Part shown: positions 17,856 to 27,073 of the stretch, in pieces
Layout: every line of letters starts with the position of its first letter
Position numbering within the stretch: position 1 is the first letter of the stretch
NCBI GenBank assembly: GCA_964627755.1
Contig: CAZVIH010000018.1
Coordinates: 1-64,000 of the forward strand
Origin: B10-G9 sp964627755
Lineage (GTDB): Bacteria; Chloroflexota; Anaerolineae; Anaerolineales; UBA11858
Length of the DNA: 64,000 nt
Direction of reading: 5' to 3'
Translations under genes and position numbers: made by a program
The notes under the pieces: model-generated
Databases searched by the model: none
What the model was told of the DNA's origin: nothing
Seen by the model: the letters and a program-made list of their open reading frames with translations, nothing else

Positions 17856-19130
17856 CTAATCTTGGTACAAGATTTCCCCCAGGACCCCATCTTGTACCAC
17901 TTCAATTATTTTAGTCCTGGAGAAAGTATTCCATACCTCCCGGGAGGCATGGGCTTCAACACGAAGATAATTATCAGTTAATCCGATGGCTTTCTGGGTT
18001 TTATCATCCCTTTGTTCCCAGAGAACTGCTAATTCCGATCCTAAAAAACTACGGCGATATGTCTCAGCTGAATCATTCAGGAGTTCCCTGATCTCAGCGC
18101 TGCGTTTTTTCCTGAGGGAATGTGGTATCTGATCTGGGTAATCAGCCGCCGGAGTACCTTCCCTGGCAGAATAACTGAAAACATGCCCGCCTGAAAAATC
18201 CATCTGGCGGATAAAATCATAACTTTCCTTGAATTCAGTCTCTGTTTCGCCTGGAAAACCCACTAGGATATCTGTTGTGAGGGCAATTTCAGGCACAGCG
18301 AACCGAATACTCTCTAGCAACAAAGCATATTTAGCCGGATTGATCGCCCGGGCCATTCGCCTTAAAGTGGCAGCTGAACCAGACTGCAGCGGGAGATGCA
18401 GATGGCGGGAGACTCTTTCCTCCTGCAAGAGCTCGATCAGCAAGGGGTGGACATCCCAGGGTTCGATTGAGGATAATCGCAACCGGGGAACATCAGTATC
18501 CTTCAATACCTGGTAAACCAAATCATTCAATCCCTGAATAGGATTAAGGTCTTTCCCCCACGATCCCAGTTGAACACCTGTCAGAACAACTTCCTTAAAC
18601 CCGGCCTGGACCGCGGCGTTTATTTCCTTGATTACGGTTGCAGCTGACTCACTCCGGGAATTCCCCCTGGCGACAGTTGTTATACAGAAAGTGCAGTGAT
18701 GGTGACAGCCATCCTGCGCCTTAATAAAAGCCCGGGTTCGCTGGCGGATGCCGGGAATTATTATCCGCTGAAGAGGCTCCTGGTCAAATTTCTCCGGATC
18801 CAAAGTAAGCAGATCTGCAACCAATTGGCCTTTCTCTGCATTGGAAACCACCTTGGTAACGCCAGGAAGATCCAGGGCTTGATCAGGATAGAGCTCGCTC
18901 CAACAGCCGGTTGAGATAATATTCTTCACTCCACTGCGAGCTATGCGGCGGATAGTTTTGCGCGAGTCAGCCGCGGCAGCGGATGTCACCGTGCAGGTAT
19001 TAACCACTGCCAGATCCGCCTCAGCCGGATCTGCAACCAGGTGATGCCCTGCCGCAGAAAACTGTCTGGCTAGAATCTCGATCTCGCTTTGATTCAAGCG
19101 GCATCCGATCATATCAAGGTATATTTTCAT
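17856..19130 (-). CDS. mtaB: tRNA t6A37 methylthiotransferase
   Basis: Radical-SAM enzyme that adds a methylthio group to t6A at position 37 of tRNA. The N-terminal UPF0004 domain supplies three cysteines (IGCRLNQ, NTCTVT, STGCW) for the auxiliary cluster. The radical-SAM motif CHHHCTFC holds the CxxxCxxC triad near residue 140. A C-terminal TRAM-like segment follows. At 424 residues it is full length. It probably heads the operon that runs through HIT, yqeY, pgpH, ybeY and dgkA. MtaB is preferred over MiaB because of the IGCRLN start. Confidence 0.92.
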   Translation of the reverse strand: MKIYLDMIGCRLNQSEIEILARQFSAAGHHLVADPAEADLAVVNTCTVTSAAAADSRKTIRRIARSGVKNIISTGCWSELYPDQALDLPGVTKVVSNAEKGQLVADLLTLDPEKFDQEPLQRIIIPGIRQRTRAFIKAQDGCHHHCTFCITTVARGNSRSESAATVIKEINAAVQAGFKEVVLTGVQLGSWGKDLNPIQGLNDLVYQVLKDTDVPRLRLSSIEPWDVHPLLIELLQEERVSRHLHLPLQSGSAATLRRMARAINPAKYALLLESIRFAVPEIALTTDILVGFPGETETEFKESYDFIRQMDFSGGHVFSYSAREGTPAADYPDQIPHSLRKKRSAEIRELLNDSAETYRRSFLGSELAVLWEQRDDKTQKAIGLTDNYLRVEAHASREVWNTFSRTKIIEVVQDGVLGEILYQD

Positions 19131-19170
19131 TTTTGGAAACCTTGAGATATAAGGAAATCCTTAAACTTCC

Positions 19171-19833
19171 TTAGGGATTGGTCACCATTAGATTATCAAA
19201 CCAGATATCGACTCCGGGCATATCAAAGGAACCTACAATCAGGCCAATATCACCATCAATGAAGGTACTGTCATATGCTTCACCGATAAACTCACCGTTG
19301 ACAATCAGCGCCAGCCTGGGACCATCGCAGAATGCCTGGATGTGATTAGCGCTAACTCCAGTGTGAATGAAGTCCGACTGATACATCTGAGGGGGGTGAA
19401 GCAGTTTTTGCTCTCCACCCTCTACGATACCTATTCCGTAATAACCATCACTACTGATAATTAAGAAATAGAAGTTCTCGTTATCCTGGTAACGGCATAA
19501 GACACCGTAGTTATTATCATCCGGTCCACTTATCTTCCCGGCATCCACTTCGATATGGACATTCATGAAATACAGGCCTGGGTTGGACCAATAATCCGCA
19601 TTCATGGAATCTACCAGGATCCTGTATCTGTCATTTTCATAATCAGTCAAACCTTCCTGAGTTCTGACCTGGTCCCAACCACTGGAAGGGTCAGAAAAAC
19701 CATCCTGGAACAGCAAATCGCCCGGGTTAGTGGGATACTCACCAAATATCCTTGAAATCTGGGAAATGTTGCAAGCCAGGGAAGCCAACACAAAAAAGGT
19801 AGAAGTAAATAATAACCAGAACCTTTTTTTCAT
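19171..19833 (-). CDS. Lipoprotein with concanavalin-like beta-jelly-roll domain
   Basis: Probable surface lipoprotein of unknown function. The start is the ATG at 19833 (MKKRFW), with GGGAG 6 bases upstream. A short upstream TTG extension would swallow that site. The signal ends in a lipobox (SLAC, about Cys21). The rest (about 35-220) resembles LamG/DUF1080-type jelly rolls, with an FQDGFSDPSSGW-like opening and a closing VDIWFDNLMVTNP. Such domains often bind glycans, but no ligand can be assigned. It follows the TPR gene by about 19 bases. Confidence 0.72.
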   Translation of the reverse strand: MKKRFWLLFTSTFFVLASLACNISQISRIFGEYPTNPGDLLFQDGFSDPSSGWDQVRTQEGLTDYENDRYRILVDSMNADYWSNPGLYFMNVHIEVDAGKISGPDDNNYGVLCRYQDNENFYFLIISSDGYYGIGIVEGGEQKLLHPPQMYQSDFIHTGVSANHIQAFCDGPRLALIVNGEFIGEAYDSTFIDGDIGLIVGSFDMPGVDIWFDNLMVTNP

Positions 19834-19851
19834 AAAGTCTCCCAAAATCCT

Positions 19852-21252
19852 CTACTGATAATTTGATAACAAACGCTCAGCCTGATCGAACAAGGCTGGA
19901 TTTTCAGTGTACTTTAGCGTCTGCTGCAAATGGTAAACCGTTCGTTCGCTATCATCGTAAGCTGAATAATAAATACCCAGATGATAATGAGCTGGCGCAT
20001 AGATCGGGTTTGATTCCAGCGCCATCTGGAAGAACTTCACGGCATTTTGATTATCATCCAGCGCCAGCAGCACCTGTCCCATGATATCGAGGCTTACTTC
20101 ATCGGAAGGATCGAGCTGAACAGCAATCCGACTGGCGGCTAGGCCGATTTCTTTTACCTGGTAGTCATAAAGGACACAAAATTCAGCCAGTTGATTGTAA
20201 TATTTTCCATCCAGTGGATCAAGCTCAACAGCTTCCTGGTATTTCTCAAGAGCGGCATTCAATTGACCGAGTGCGGCCAGTGACTTGCCGGTTTCTACCC
20301 GGACATCAGCATTTGCGGGCCAGAGATCTGCCACAACCTGAAAATAATCGAGGGCTGTGGGATGCGAACCCTGGCGCTGCCAGTACAATCCCAAAAAAAG
20401 ATTTGCCAGGGGAGAGTCCTCATTAAGGGCCAAGCCGGTCTCGAGTACATCCAGAACATCTTCCCCAGGTTTATCCAAATGTTGAAGAGCTTCCCCCAGA
20501 TACAGCCAGGCTTCCTGGTAATCCTGACGCAGTGAGGTCGCTCGATCAAATGCGTAAGCTGCCAGGTTCCATTGGTTGATAGCTGCCAGGGCTTGCCCCG
20601 CGGTGACATATTGATATGCCGGTTCCTCAGATACAGCGCCCCTGATCGCTGAGGCAACTCCTGCAGCTTCCGGAAATTCCTCTCGTGATTGATCAAGGTA
20701 GGGCAGAGATTTTGGTGGAGTATCCGCCGCGATTAATAATCCAAAATGATAAATCTGATCTGATGTGCTTCCATCCGCTGATAGAGTCAGATATTTGTGC
20801 CAGATTTCGATTGCACGGGTGATTTCGCCATTCCCTTCATAGAATAACGCCAATTCTTCCAGAGCCTGAGAGGAATCTTCAAGTGCCTGCCAGGTCTCAA
20901 CCGCCAATACCTGTTCTCCAACTTGCAGATAAGTCTGCCCCAGTTTTATCTGTCCTTCAATAGAAAGATCATTTTTCTGGAGCGCCTTTTTATAAGCGTT
21001 TTTTGCTGTTGGATAATCGCCTCCAAGATAAGCGGCATTGCCAGCACTTTCCCATAGGGTTGTCCACCAGGGATTTTCTTCTGCCAGGTCGATCAAGATC
21101 TCAGCCCCGGTTGAATAATCCTCCGCTGCGAAGGCCAGCCGCACCTTCCGAGTATTTTCGGTTACACTATAAGCAGAAGGTGAAATACCGATTAGCGAAC
21201 CAATCAGCAGCAGCAAAACAAACCGAAGAGCAATTTTTAGGCGATCATCCAT
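19852..21252 (-). CDS. Exported or membrane-anchored TPR protein
   Basis: An N-terminal hydrophobic segment (about 9-26) acts as signal or anchor. The rest of the 466 residues consists of tetratricopeptide repeats, for example GDYPTAKNAYKKALQ, LGQLNAALEKYQEAVELDP and NAVKFFQMALESNPIYAPA. TPR arrays scaffold protein complexes. No enzymatic domain is visible. It is followed closely by the lipoprotein gene, so the two may act together at the cell surface. The function is unknown. Confidence 0.75.
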   Translation of the reverse strand: MDDRLKIALRFVLLLLIGSLIGISPSAYSVTENTRKVRLAFAAEDYSTGAEILIDLAEENPWWTTLWESAGNAAYLGGDYPTAKNAYKKALQKNDLSIEGQIKLGQTYLQVGEQVLAVETWQALEDSSQALEELALFYEGNGEITRAIEIWHKYLTLSADGSTSDQIYHFGLLIAADTPPKSLPYLDQSREEFPEAAGVASAIRGAVSEEPAYQYVTAGQALAAINQWNLAAYAFDRATSLRQDYQEAWLYLGEALQHLDKPGEDVLDVLETGLALNEDSPLANLFLGLYWQRQGSHPTALDYFQVVADLWPANADVRVETGKSLAALGQLNAALEKYQEAVELDPLDGKYYNQLAEFCVLYDYQVKEIGLAASRIAVQLDPSDEVSLDIMGQVLLALDDNQNAVKFFQMALESNPIYAPAHYHLGIYYSAYDDSERTVYHLQQTLKYTENPALFDQAERLLSNYQ

Positions 21253-21362
21253 ACCTGAGATTATATTGTATTTATTTCTGAAATGAAACCGCAGGGGCAG
21301 GAGTCGGGGAAAAAGGTATAATCATTAAACTCCCGATATTTTCGAAAAGATAAGGAGCCAAT

Positions 21363-22580
21363 TTGAATTTTGGATTGTCAGAAGAGCATCAGATGGTGCA
21401 GCGGATGGTCCGGGATTTTGCGGCCAAGGAAGTCCTTCCAACTATTCAGGAACAGGACCGAGTTGGTGGAATGGCGCCATTTATCATTCCCAGGATGGCC
21501 GAATTGGGAATCCTGGGTATCACTATTCCGGTGAAATATGGCGGCCAGGGAATGGATTACATCTCCCTGGGGTTGGTCAGTGAAGAGCTTGAGTTCGTTG
21601 ACACTTCCCTGCGTGTGGTGATTTCTGTACATAACGGTTTAACTTGCCTAACGCTGCTGCAATGGGGGACTGAAGAACAAAAAAAGCACTATCTGGTGCC
21701 CCTGGCCAAGGGAGAGAAAATCGGCTGCGGAGCCTTTACTGAGCCGGGTGCAGGATCTGATTTTGCCCATATCCAGGCAACTGGTAAAAAGGATGGACAG
21801 CACTACATTCTCAATGGAGAGAAGATGTGGATTTCCCTGGCCTCGGTTGCCGATTTTGCTGTAGTTACAGTAAGGACAGACCCCAAAGCCGATCAATCCT
21901 ACCGCGGATTATCAACCTTTCTGGTAGACCTGGAATCTTCTGGTGTCACGCGGGCTGATATTCACGGAAAACTTGGTGTGCGGGCCGGATCAACCGGTTG
22001 GATAAATTTTCAGGATGTCCGGGTTCCGGCTGAAAACCTGCTGGGAGAAGAAGGAGAAGGATTTAAAGTGACTATGTCTGCCTTTGACAGCGGGCGTTAT
22101 ACAGTAGCGGCCGGTGCTACCGGATTGATCAGGGCTGCTCTGGGAGCCAGCAAATCTTATGCAGAGGAACGGAACGCTTTTGGCGGGAAAATCAGTGATT
22201 TTCAACTGATTCAAGCCAAAATCGCCCGCATGGCCCTGGATTACCAGGCTGCCCGTCTGTTATATCTCAATGCCGGATGGTTAAAAAACCAAGGTGTCCG
22301 CAATACCCGTGAAACATCAGCCGCCAAATGGTATGCCACGGAAGCATCTTTCCGGGCTGCCTCTGAAGCGGTCCAGATCCACGGCGCCTATGGGTTCAGC
22401 GATGAATATCCCGTCGAGCGTTTTATGCGCAATGCCAAAGGCGCCATGATTTATGAAGGCAGTAATGAAATCCAATCCCTCATTCAAGCCGATTACGCTC
22501 TGGACAAACGCAGGGACAAAAAGATCCGCCGGGAACTACCGCCCTATGACCACCAAACCTGGACTATTGATCCAGGATAA
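21363..22580 (+). CDS. Acyl-CoA dehydrogenase
   Basis: FAD enzyme that introduces a 2,3 double bond into acyl-CoA and passes electrons to ETF. The start is TTG, supported by AAGGAG five bases upstream. Signatures are GAFTEPGAGSD (FAD/substrate region, about 120-130), EKMWISLA and the C-terminal YEGSNEIQ that carries the catalytic Glu in short-chain family members. At 405 residues it is slightly longer than usual, with a basic C-terminal tail. Both ETF genes follow directly, so the unit forms a complete dehydrogenase-to-ETF electron path. Chain-length specificity cannot be read from sequence. Confidence 0.93.
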   Translation: MNFGLSEEHQMVQRMVRDFAAKEVLPTIQEQDRVGGMAPFIIPRMAELGILGITIPVKYGGQGMDYISLGLVSEELEFVDTSLRVVISVHNGLTCLTLLQWGTEEQKKHYLVPLAKGEKIGCGAFTEPGAGSDFAHIQATGKKDGQHYILNGEKMWISLASVADFAVVTVRTDPKADQSYRGLSTFLVDLESSGVTRADIHGKLGVRAGSTGWINFQDVRVPAENLLGEEGEGFKVTMSAFDSGRYTVAAGATGLIRAALGASKSYAEERNAFGGKISDFQLIQAKIARMALDYQAARLLYLNAGWLKNQGVRNTRETSAAKWYATEASFRAASEAVQIHGAYGFSDEYPVERFMRNAKGAMIYEGSNEIQSLIQADYALDKRRDKKIRRELPPYDHQTWTIDPG

Positions 22581-22618
22581 AAAATGATCAACTTTCTAAA
22601 CACAAGGAGGGTAATAGT

Positions 22619-23398
22619 GTGAAAATTATTGTCTGTGTTAAGCAGGTCCCAGACACGGCAGCTACCATGAGTGTTGATAACGGTGCCATCAGTTGGGGAG
22701 ATGCGCCACTGATTATCAACCCGTGGGATGAGTACGCCGTGGAAGCCGCCCTGAACCTGGTTGCAGATCAGGGAGGTGAAGTTATCGCTCTCTGTCTAGG
22801 CAAGGAAGGGGAAACCGAAGCCATCAAACATGCCCTGGCGATGGGCGCAGACAGCGCAGCTATGGTATCGGATCCAGCATTAATAGGAGCCGATAATGTG
22901 GCTGCATCTAAAGTACTGGCAGCTGCGATCCAAAAGATCGGTGAGGCTGATCTGGTCTTGTTCGGGCAGCAATCAGTAGATACAGACACAGGTCTGCTCC
23001 CTGTCCAAACAGCCAGGCTGCTAAAATGGCCCTCCCTTACTCTGGTCTCGAAATTTGAATCCGTAAATTCCGGGAGCGGCAAGATCCAGGTTCTTCGCTC
23101 AATGGAAGAGGCTGGACAGGTGGTAGACAGCACCCTGCCAGCTGTTGTTAGCGTGACCAAAGATTATGGCGAACCGCGCTACCCTTCGTTCATGGGTATC
23201 CGGAAAGCCTCCAAGGCTGAATTTCCCATCTGGTCCCTGGCTGATCTGGGCCTGGAAGCACCATCCTCTTCTATTGCCTGGCCAGAAGTTACTGAGCCGA
23301 TTCAAAAGGAAATTGTGACTGAGATCATTGAAGGCGATACGCCTGAAGAGAAAGCCAAATCCCTGGTTGATAAACTTATCTCCGAGAAGGTGCTCTAA
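22619..23398 (+). CDS. etfB: Electron transfer flavoprotein beta subunit
   Basis: Small subunit of ETF, carrying AMP and part of the FAD site. It starts with GTG after a strong AAGGAGG. The opening KIIVCVKQVPDTA and the internal GQQSVDTDTGLLPVQTA motif are diagnostic. The 259-residue length is normal. Its stop codon overlaps the start of etfA by one base, indicating translational coupling. Confidence 0.95.
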   Translation: MKIIVCVKQVPDTAATMSVDNGAISWGDAPLIINPWDEYAVEAALNLVADQGGEVIALCLGKEGETEAIKHALAMGADSAAMVSDPALIGADNVAASKVLAAAIQKIGEADLVLFGQQSVDTDTGLLPVQTARLLKWPSLTLVSKFESVNSGSGKIQVLRSMEEAGQVVDSTLPAVVSVTKDYGEPRYPSFMGIRKASKAEFPIWSLADLGLEAPSSSIAWPEVTEPIQKEIVTEIIEGDTPEEKAKSLVDKLISEKVL

Positions 23399-24441
23399 TG
23401 ACAAAAAAAATACTTACCTACATAGATCATTTTCACGGAAAAGCCCAACCTTCCTCCTGGGAAGGCCTTGGACTGGCTGTTGAGATAATAAAGGATCTGG
23501 GCGGAGAAACCGCAGCCCTGGTCCTTGGAGATGGGGTAAATGAACTGGCAGATACCGCGTTTCAATATGGTGCAGATCAGGTTCTGCTGGCTGACAGCCC
23601 ACTACTGAAAGATTTCCGACCCGAACCCCTGGCAGACATGGTTGCTCAGGCGGCCAGAGAATACCAACCCGACCTTATCATCTTCCCAACCACTTCCCGG
23701 GGCAGGACCTTGGCCGGTATGGCTGCAGTGGACCTCGAAACCGGCGTAATGGTGGATGTGATCGCCCTAGATTGGGAAGAAGGTAATATCAGCGCCACTC
23801 GTCCAATCTATGCCGGAAAGCTGCTGGCCAAACTTACCTGCAGCACAACTCCTCAGATTATTACTCTGCGGACGAGAGCATTTACCAAACCGGAACCAGA
23901 CCCATCCCGATCCGGCTCAGTGACTGATTTGGATATTAATATAGACGAGGCTGGGGTAGTTACTGCTATTGCCTCTCATCAGGAAAAAGGCGGCGGAGTG
24001 AGCTTAAGCGATGCCAGCGTGATTGTCTCAGGCGGACGAGGTGTTGCGCTGAACCCAACCCTGGAACCGCCAGGTGATCTGGATGAAGCAGCTGCTGAAA
24101 TCTGGAAAGCAGAACAGGGATTTGCCCTGGTTCAAGGGCTGGCGGATGTACTGGGCGCGGCAGTCGGCGCAAGCCGGGCCGCGGTAGATGCCAAATACAT
24201 TGAATATGACCACCAGGTTGGACAAACAGGCAAAGTGGTCTCACCTGATCTGTATATTGCTTGTGGCGTTTCAGGCGCGATCCAGCATCTGGCCGGAATG
24301 CGCAGCAGCAAAGTAATCGTGGCCATCAACAAGGATCCTGATGCCCCAATCTTCAATTTCGCCCGTTTTGGGGTAGTTGGAGATATGCACACTATCCTGC
24401 CCCCACTGACAGAAGCTTTGAAAGAATACCTGGCAGGATAA
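23398..24441 (+). CDS. etfA: Electron transfer flavoprotein alpha subunit
   Basis: Large ETF subunit that binds the redox FAD and passes electrons from the acyl-CoA dehydrogenase towards the respiratory chain. The 347 residues contain PTTSRGRTLAGMAA in the N-terminal half. The C-terminal FAD-binding signature is GVSGAIQHLAGMRSSKVIVAINKDPDAPIF. No ferredoxin domain is attached, so it looks like a standard rather than a bifurcating-fusion form. It is coupled to etfB and is the last gene before a strong terminator. Confidence 0.95.
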   Translation: MTKKILTYIDHFHGKAQPSSWEGLGLAVEIIKDLGGETAALVLGDGVNELADTAFQYGADQVLLADSPLLKDFRPEPLADMVAQAAREYQPDLIIFPTTSRGRTLAGMAAVDLETGVMVDVIALDWEEGNISATRPIYAGKLLAKLTCSTTPQIITLRTRAFTKPEPDPSRSGSVTDLDINIDEAGVVTAIASHQEKGGGVSLSDASVIVSGGRGVALNPTLEPPGDLDEAAAEIWKAEQGFALVQGLADVLGAAVGASRAAVDAKYIEYDHQVGQTGKVVSPDLYIACGVSGAIQHLAGMRSSKVIVAINKDPDAPIFNFARFGVVGDMHTILPPLTEALKEYLAG

Positions 24442-24460
24442 ATTGTTTGTGTTAAACAAA

Positions 24461-24503
24461 AAGGGTCTGAGTCTTTTAAGAGAACTCAGACCCTCTCTTT
24501 TTT
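24461..24503. terminator. Terminator, GGGACTGAGTCC-family palindrome (copy B)
   Basis: The stem AAGGGTCTGAGTCTTTT / AGAGAACTCAGACCCT is followed by a T-rich run. It lies between convergent etfA and the permease gene. It shares its core with the palindromes at 6613 and 31303. Confidence 0.75.
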
Positions 24504-26887
24504 TATTCAGGCCTTGACGGCATCATCAACACGCAGCGGTTGGTATTGGCGACGATGCGTTCCGAGTCAGCGCCCATCATCATGCGGCCAAAGTTGCCCC
24601 TGCCGTTGGAAGTCAGCAAGATCAAACCATAATCACCTTCTTCTGCAGTTTCCACGATCGTGGTGGCTGGGCGGGATCCTTTAACAAGGATATCCACCTT
24701 GATGCCATCTTTTTCCAAATCACGAGCTACTGCCTCGAGAAAGTTGGTCATTTTTGCTTCCGCCTCAGCGCGCAGATTTTCTATCACATCTGCCGGGGCA
24801 CGGTAGTTCTCTGTTTCCGGGATCTGAGGTACGGAAATCAAAGTTATATGGCTGCCGTAAACCTGAGCCATGGTCCGGGCATAGGGTAATACTTTTTCTG
24901 ACTTGATGGACCCATCCAAAGCCACCAGCATCTTTGCCGGTTTCCTTCCCAGATCCTTGGGCTGTTCACCCTGGACCAGATACACCGGGATGTCAAGGCG
25001 CATCATCAACTTGGAGGATACTCCCCCGCTCATCCAGTGTTTTTCACCAGATTTGCCCCGGGTGGTGGTGACCACCAGGTCTATGCCAGCAGATTCAACA
25101 AAGGATTGGGTAACTTCGGCAATTGAACCCAATCTGACGGCTTTATCAACCTTATAGTCTTCCGATTTCAGCTGTTCGATCATGCTTTCGAGGTATCTCT
25201 CCCGGGCAGCCAGATCCGCATGAAATTGCTCCTGAGGGCCATGGGAATAGGATTTTACTCCAGATAGAAGGGTCATGGAGGCACCCGTTTCCTTGCAAAT
25301 CCTCTTTGCTGCCGGCAGCGCCTGGGCGGCGTAAATCGACCCGTCCAGTAAAACAGCGATTTTGTTTATCTTTTTATGATCACTGCGCCAATGGCTCCCT
25401 TCGATAGGTTCCGGGTCCCAGGTGATTTCCGGCGCAGGGCCAGGTGATCCAGCGGTAACTACTGCTGGCGCCATCTGTCCAAAACCAAAACCAGCCAGAA
25501 GGGCTGTATCCAAGCCGCCGAGGTAATCCAGGATTGGATCTGGTTCTCCAAGTTTAGATCGAGAAAAACTAAAACCAACAAATAAGATAGGGATAAAAAT
25601 CAAATAGGTCCAGGCACCTTCCGTAAACCGTTCTTCGAATATTATTACCGTCGCTCCCGTGGTCAGAATTGCCGCGATAGTCGTACCAGGTATTAGCAGA
25701 GCTTTCTTAATAGAAAGGTTTTCCCGGGCCTGGAGAACCAGGCGTTTGGTTACTGCCCACCCGGTCATACTCAACAAAATGAACACACCAGCGGCATAGA
25801 TTGCTAAATAGGTTTCTTCATTCGTACCAAATAATAAAAAGGAAATACTGACAATAGCAACTTCCAGCCAGACCGGTTTATCAGCCACATCAAATTCGTT
25901 CTGCTGGCCAAGATTGGGCGGGATGTAGTTGCGTTTTTTCAGGCCGAGAGCCAGGTTCTGCAGTCCCTGGGCACTAGCCGCCGAAGCCGACATTAAAACC
26001 GCGATGCCAACGATTGTCCCCAAGTAGGGCAGGGGAGAAGGAAGGAGTGCATCCATGGTCTGGGTGAAAACGGATACTTCAAGATTAGTTGGGTCAGATA
26101 TTTCCAGGATTGCCGGGCCGACAATTAGCATAGTCGCCGCTGTAGTGCCCATAATAATCAGCAAACTGTTAAATGCTCGTCGGCTGCTAACTTCATCCGT
26201 TCCTTCATAAGCAGCAACAAGGTTGGCGAAGACCTCAATACCAGTCATTACCGCCAGGATTCGAACGTATCCTGCCAGTGTGAAATGGAAATATTCACCT
26301 TGAAAGGCAGCCAGGTTAAAGTCCGGCAGATGAAAACCCCGCTGCCAGAGCGTGGCGCCAATCATAACCCATAATAAAACCAACACTCCTGCCGTGGCTG
26401 GACCAAATGTGCGGGCAGCCATTCTTGGCCCGCGATTGACCAACCACCCTGTTAGAATGCTGAGAGCAATGGCCACAAAAGTGCGGTACTGGAAACCGAA
26501 GATGGTTTCGTTCAAACCAGGCAACCGATCAGCAATGAATGTGATCATGGCTGCCATGCTGACTAGAAACGTGAGGGTATACTCTACGAAGGTGATGGCC
26601 GCATTGACTTTCACAGCCCAACTGCCAAACTCCTCTTCGCTCAATCCACTGCCGCCACTGCCATCAGTAACCCAGCGCATCACCAGGCGGTACATGGCAG
26701 AAACCACCATGATGGTTATGATTACCATCCAAAGTGAAGCGCCAAAAGTAACTCTAGCCACTCCAGCACCGACAATTAATTTCAAGAAGGGCCCAAAGAC
26801 ATATAAAGGTGAGGTGGCGGGATCACCGCCGCCTGCCAGAGCACCTTCAAAAGCATTATTTAATTTATTAGATACTTTTACAGCCAT
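24503..26887 (-). CDS. APC-family amino acid permease fused to two universal stress protein domains
   Basis: Predicted secondary transporter with built-in nucleotide-sensing tail. About twelve membrane helices span residues 20-470, with the APC-type GALAGGGDP start and MTGIEVFANLVAAYEG. Two cytoplasmic USP domains follow (about 520-650 and 655-790). Both keep the ATP-binding pattern near their ends (TTRGKSGEKHWMSGG; TSNGRGNFGRMMMGADSE). Similar permease-USP fusions are known in archaea and bacteria. The substrate is unknown. The start at ATG 26887 is a choice: in-frame GTG and TTG codons lie up to 24 bases upstream and none has a good ribosome site. Confidence 0.85.
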   Translation of the reverse strand: MAVKVSNKLNNAFEGALAGGGDPATSPLYVFGPFLKLIVGAGVARVTFGASLWMVIITIMVVSAMYRLVMRWVTDGSGGSGLSEEEFGSWAVKVNAAITFVEYTLTFLVSMAAMITFIADRLPGLNETIFGFQYRTFVAIALSILTGWLVNRGPRMAARTFGPATAGVLVLLWVMIGATLWQRGFHLPDFNLAAFQGEYFHFTLAGYVRILAVMTGIEVFANLVAAYEGTDEVSSRRAFNSLLIIMGTTAATMLIVGPAILEISDPTNLEVSVFTQTMDALLPSPLPYLGTIVGIAVLMSASAASAQGLQNLALGLKKRNYIPPNLGQQNEFDVADKPVWLEVAIVSISFLLFGTNEETYLAIYAAGVFILLSMTGWAVTKRLVLQARENLSIKKALLIPGTTIAAILTTGATVIIFEERFTEGAWTYLIFIPILFVGFSFSRSKLGEPDPILDYLGGLDTALLAGFGFGQMAPAVVTAGSPGPAPEITWDPEPIEGSHWRSDHKKINKIAVLLDGSIYAAQALPAAKRICKETGASMTLLSGVKSYSHGPQEQFHADLAARERYLESMIEQLKSEDYKVDKAVRLGSIAEVTQSFVESAGIDLVVTTTRGKSGEKHWMSGGVSSKLMMRLDIPVYLVQGEQPKDLGRKPAKMLVALDGSIKSEKVLPYARTMAQVYGSHITLISVPQIPETENYRAPADVIENLRAEAEAKMTNFLEAVARDLEKDGIKVDILVKGSRPATTIVETAEEGDYGLILLTSNGRGNFGRMMMGADSERIVANTNRCVLMMPSRPE

Positions 26888-27073
26888 ACCCTTCTTCACT
26901 TTTCGATTCAACTTATATAAAAACGGAAGTGCTCACGGATATCTGCGGCGCACTTCCTCAAAGTCAACATCCAAAAAAAAAGCAAGGATAAACCCTGCTA
27001 TCTATTCCTGAAGCTTGACTTTATAATTATACCGTACTTCAAAGCCCAATCCAAGACCAACGAAAGGCCTGTA

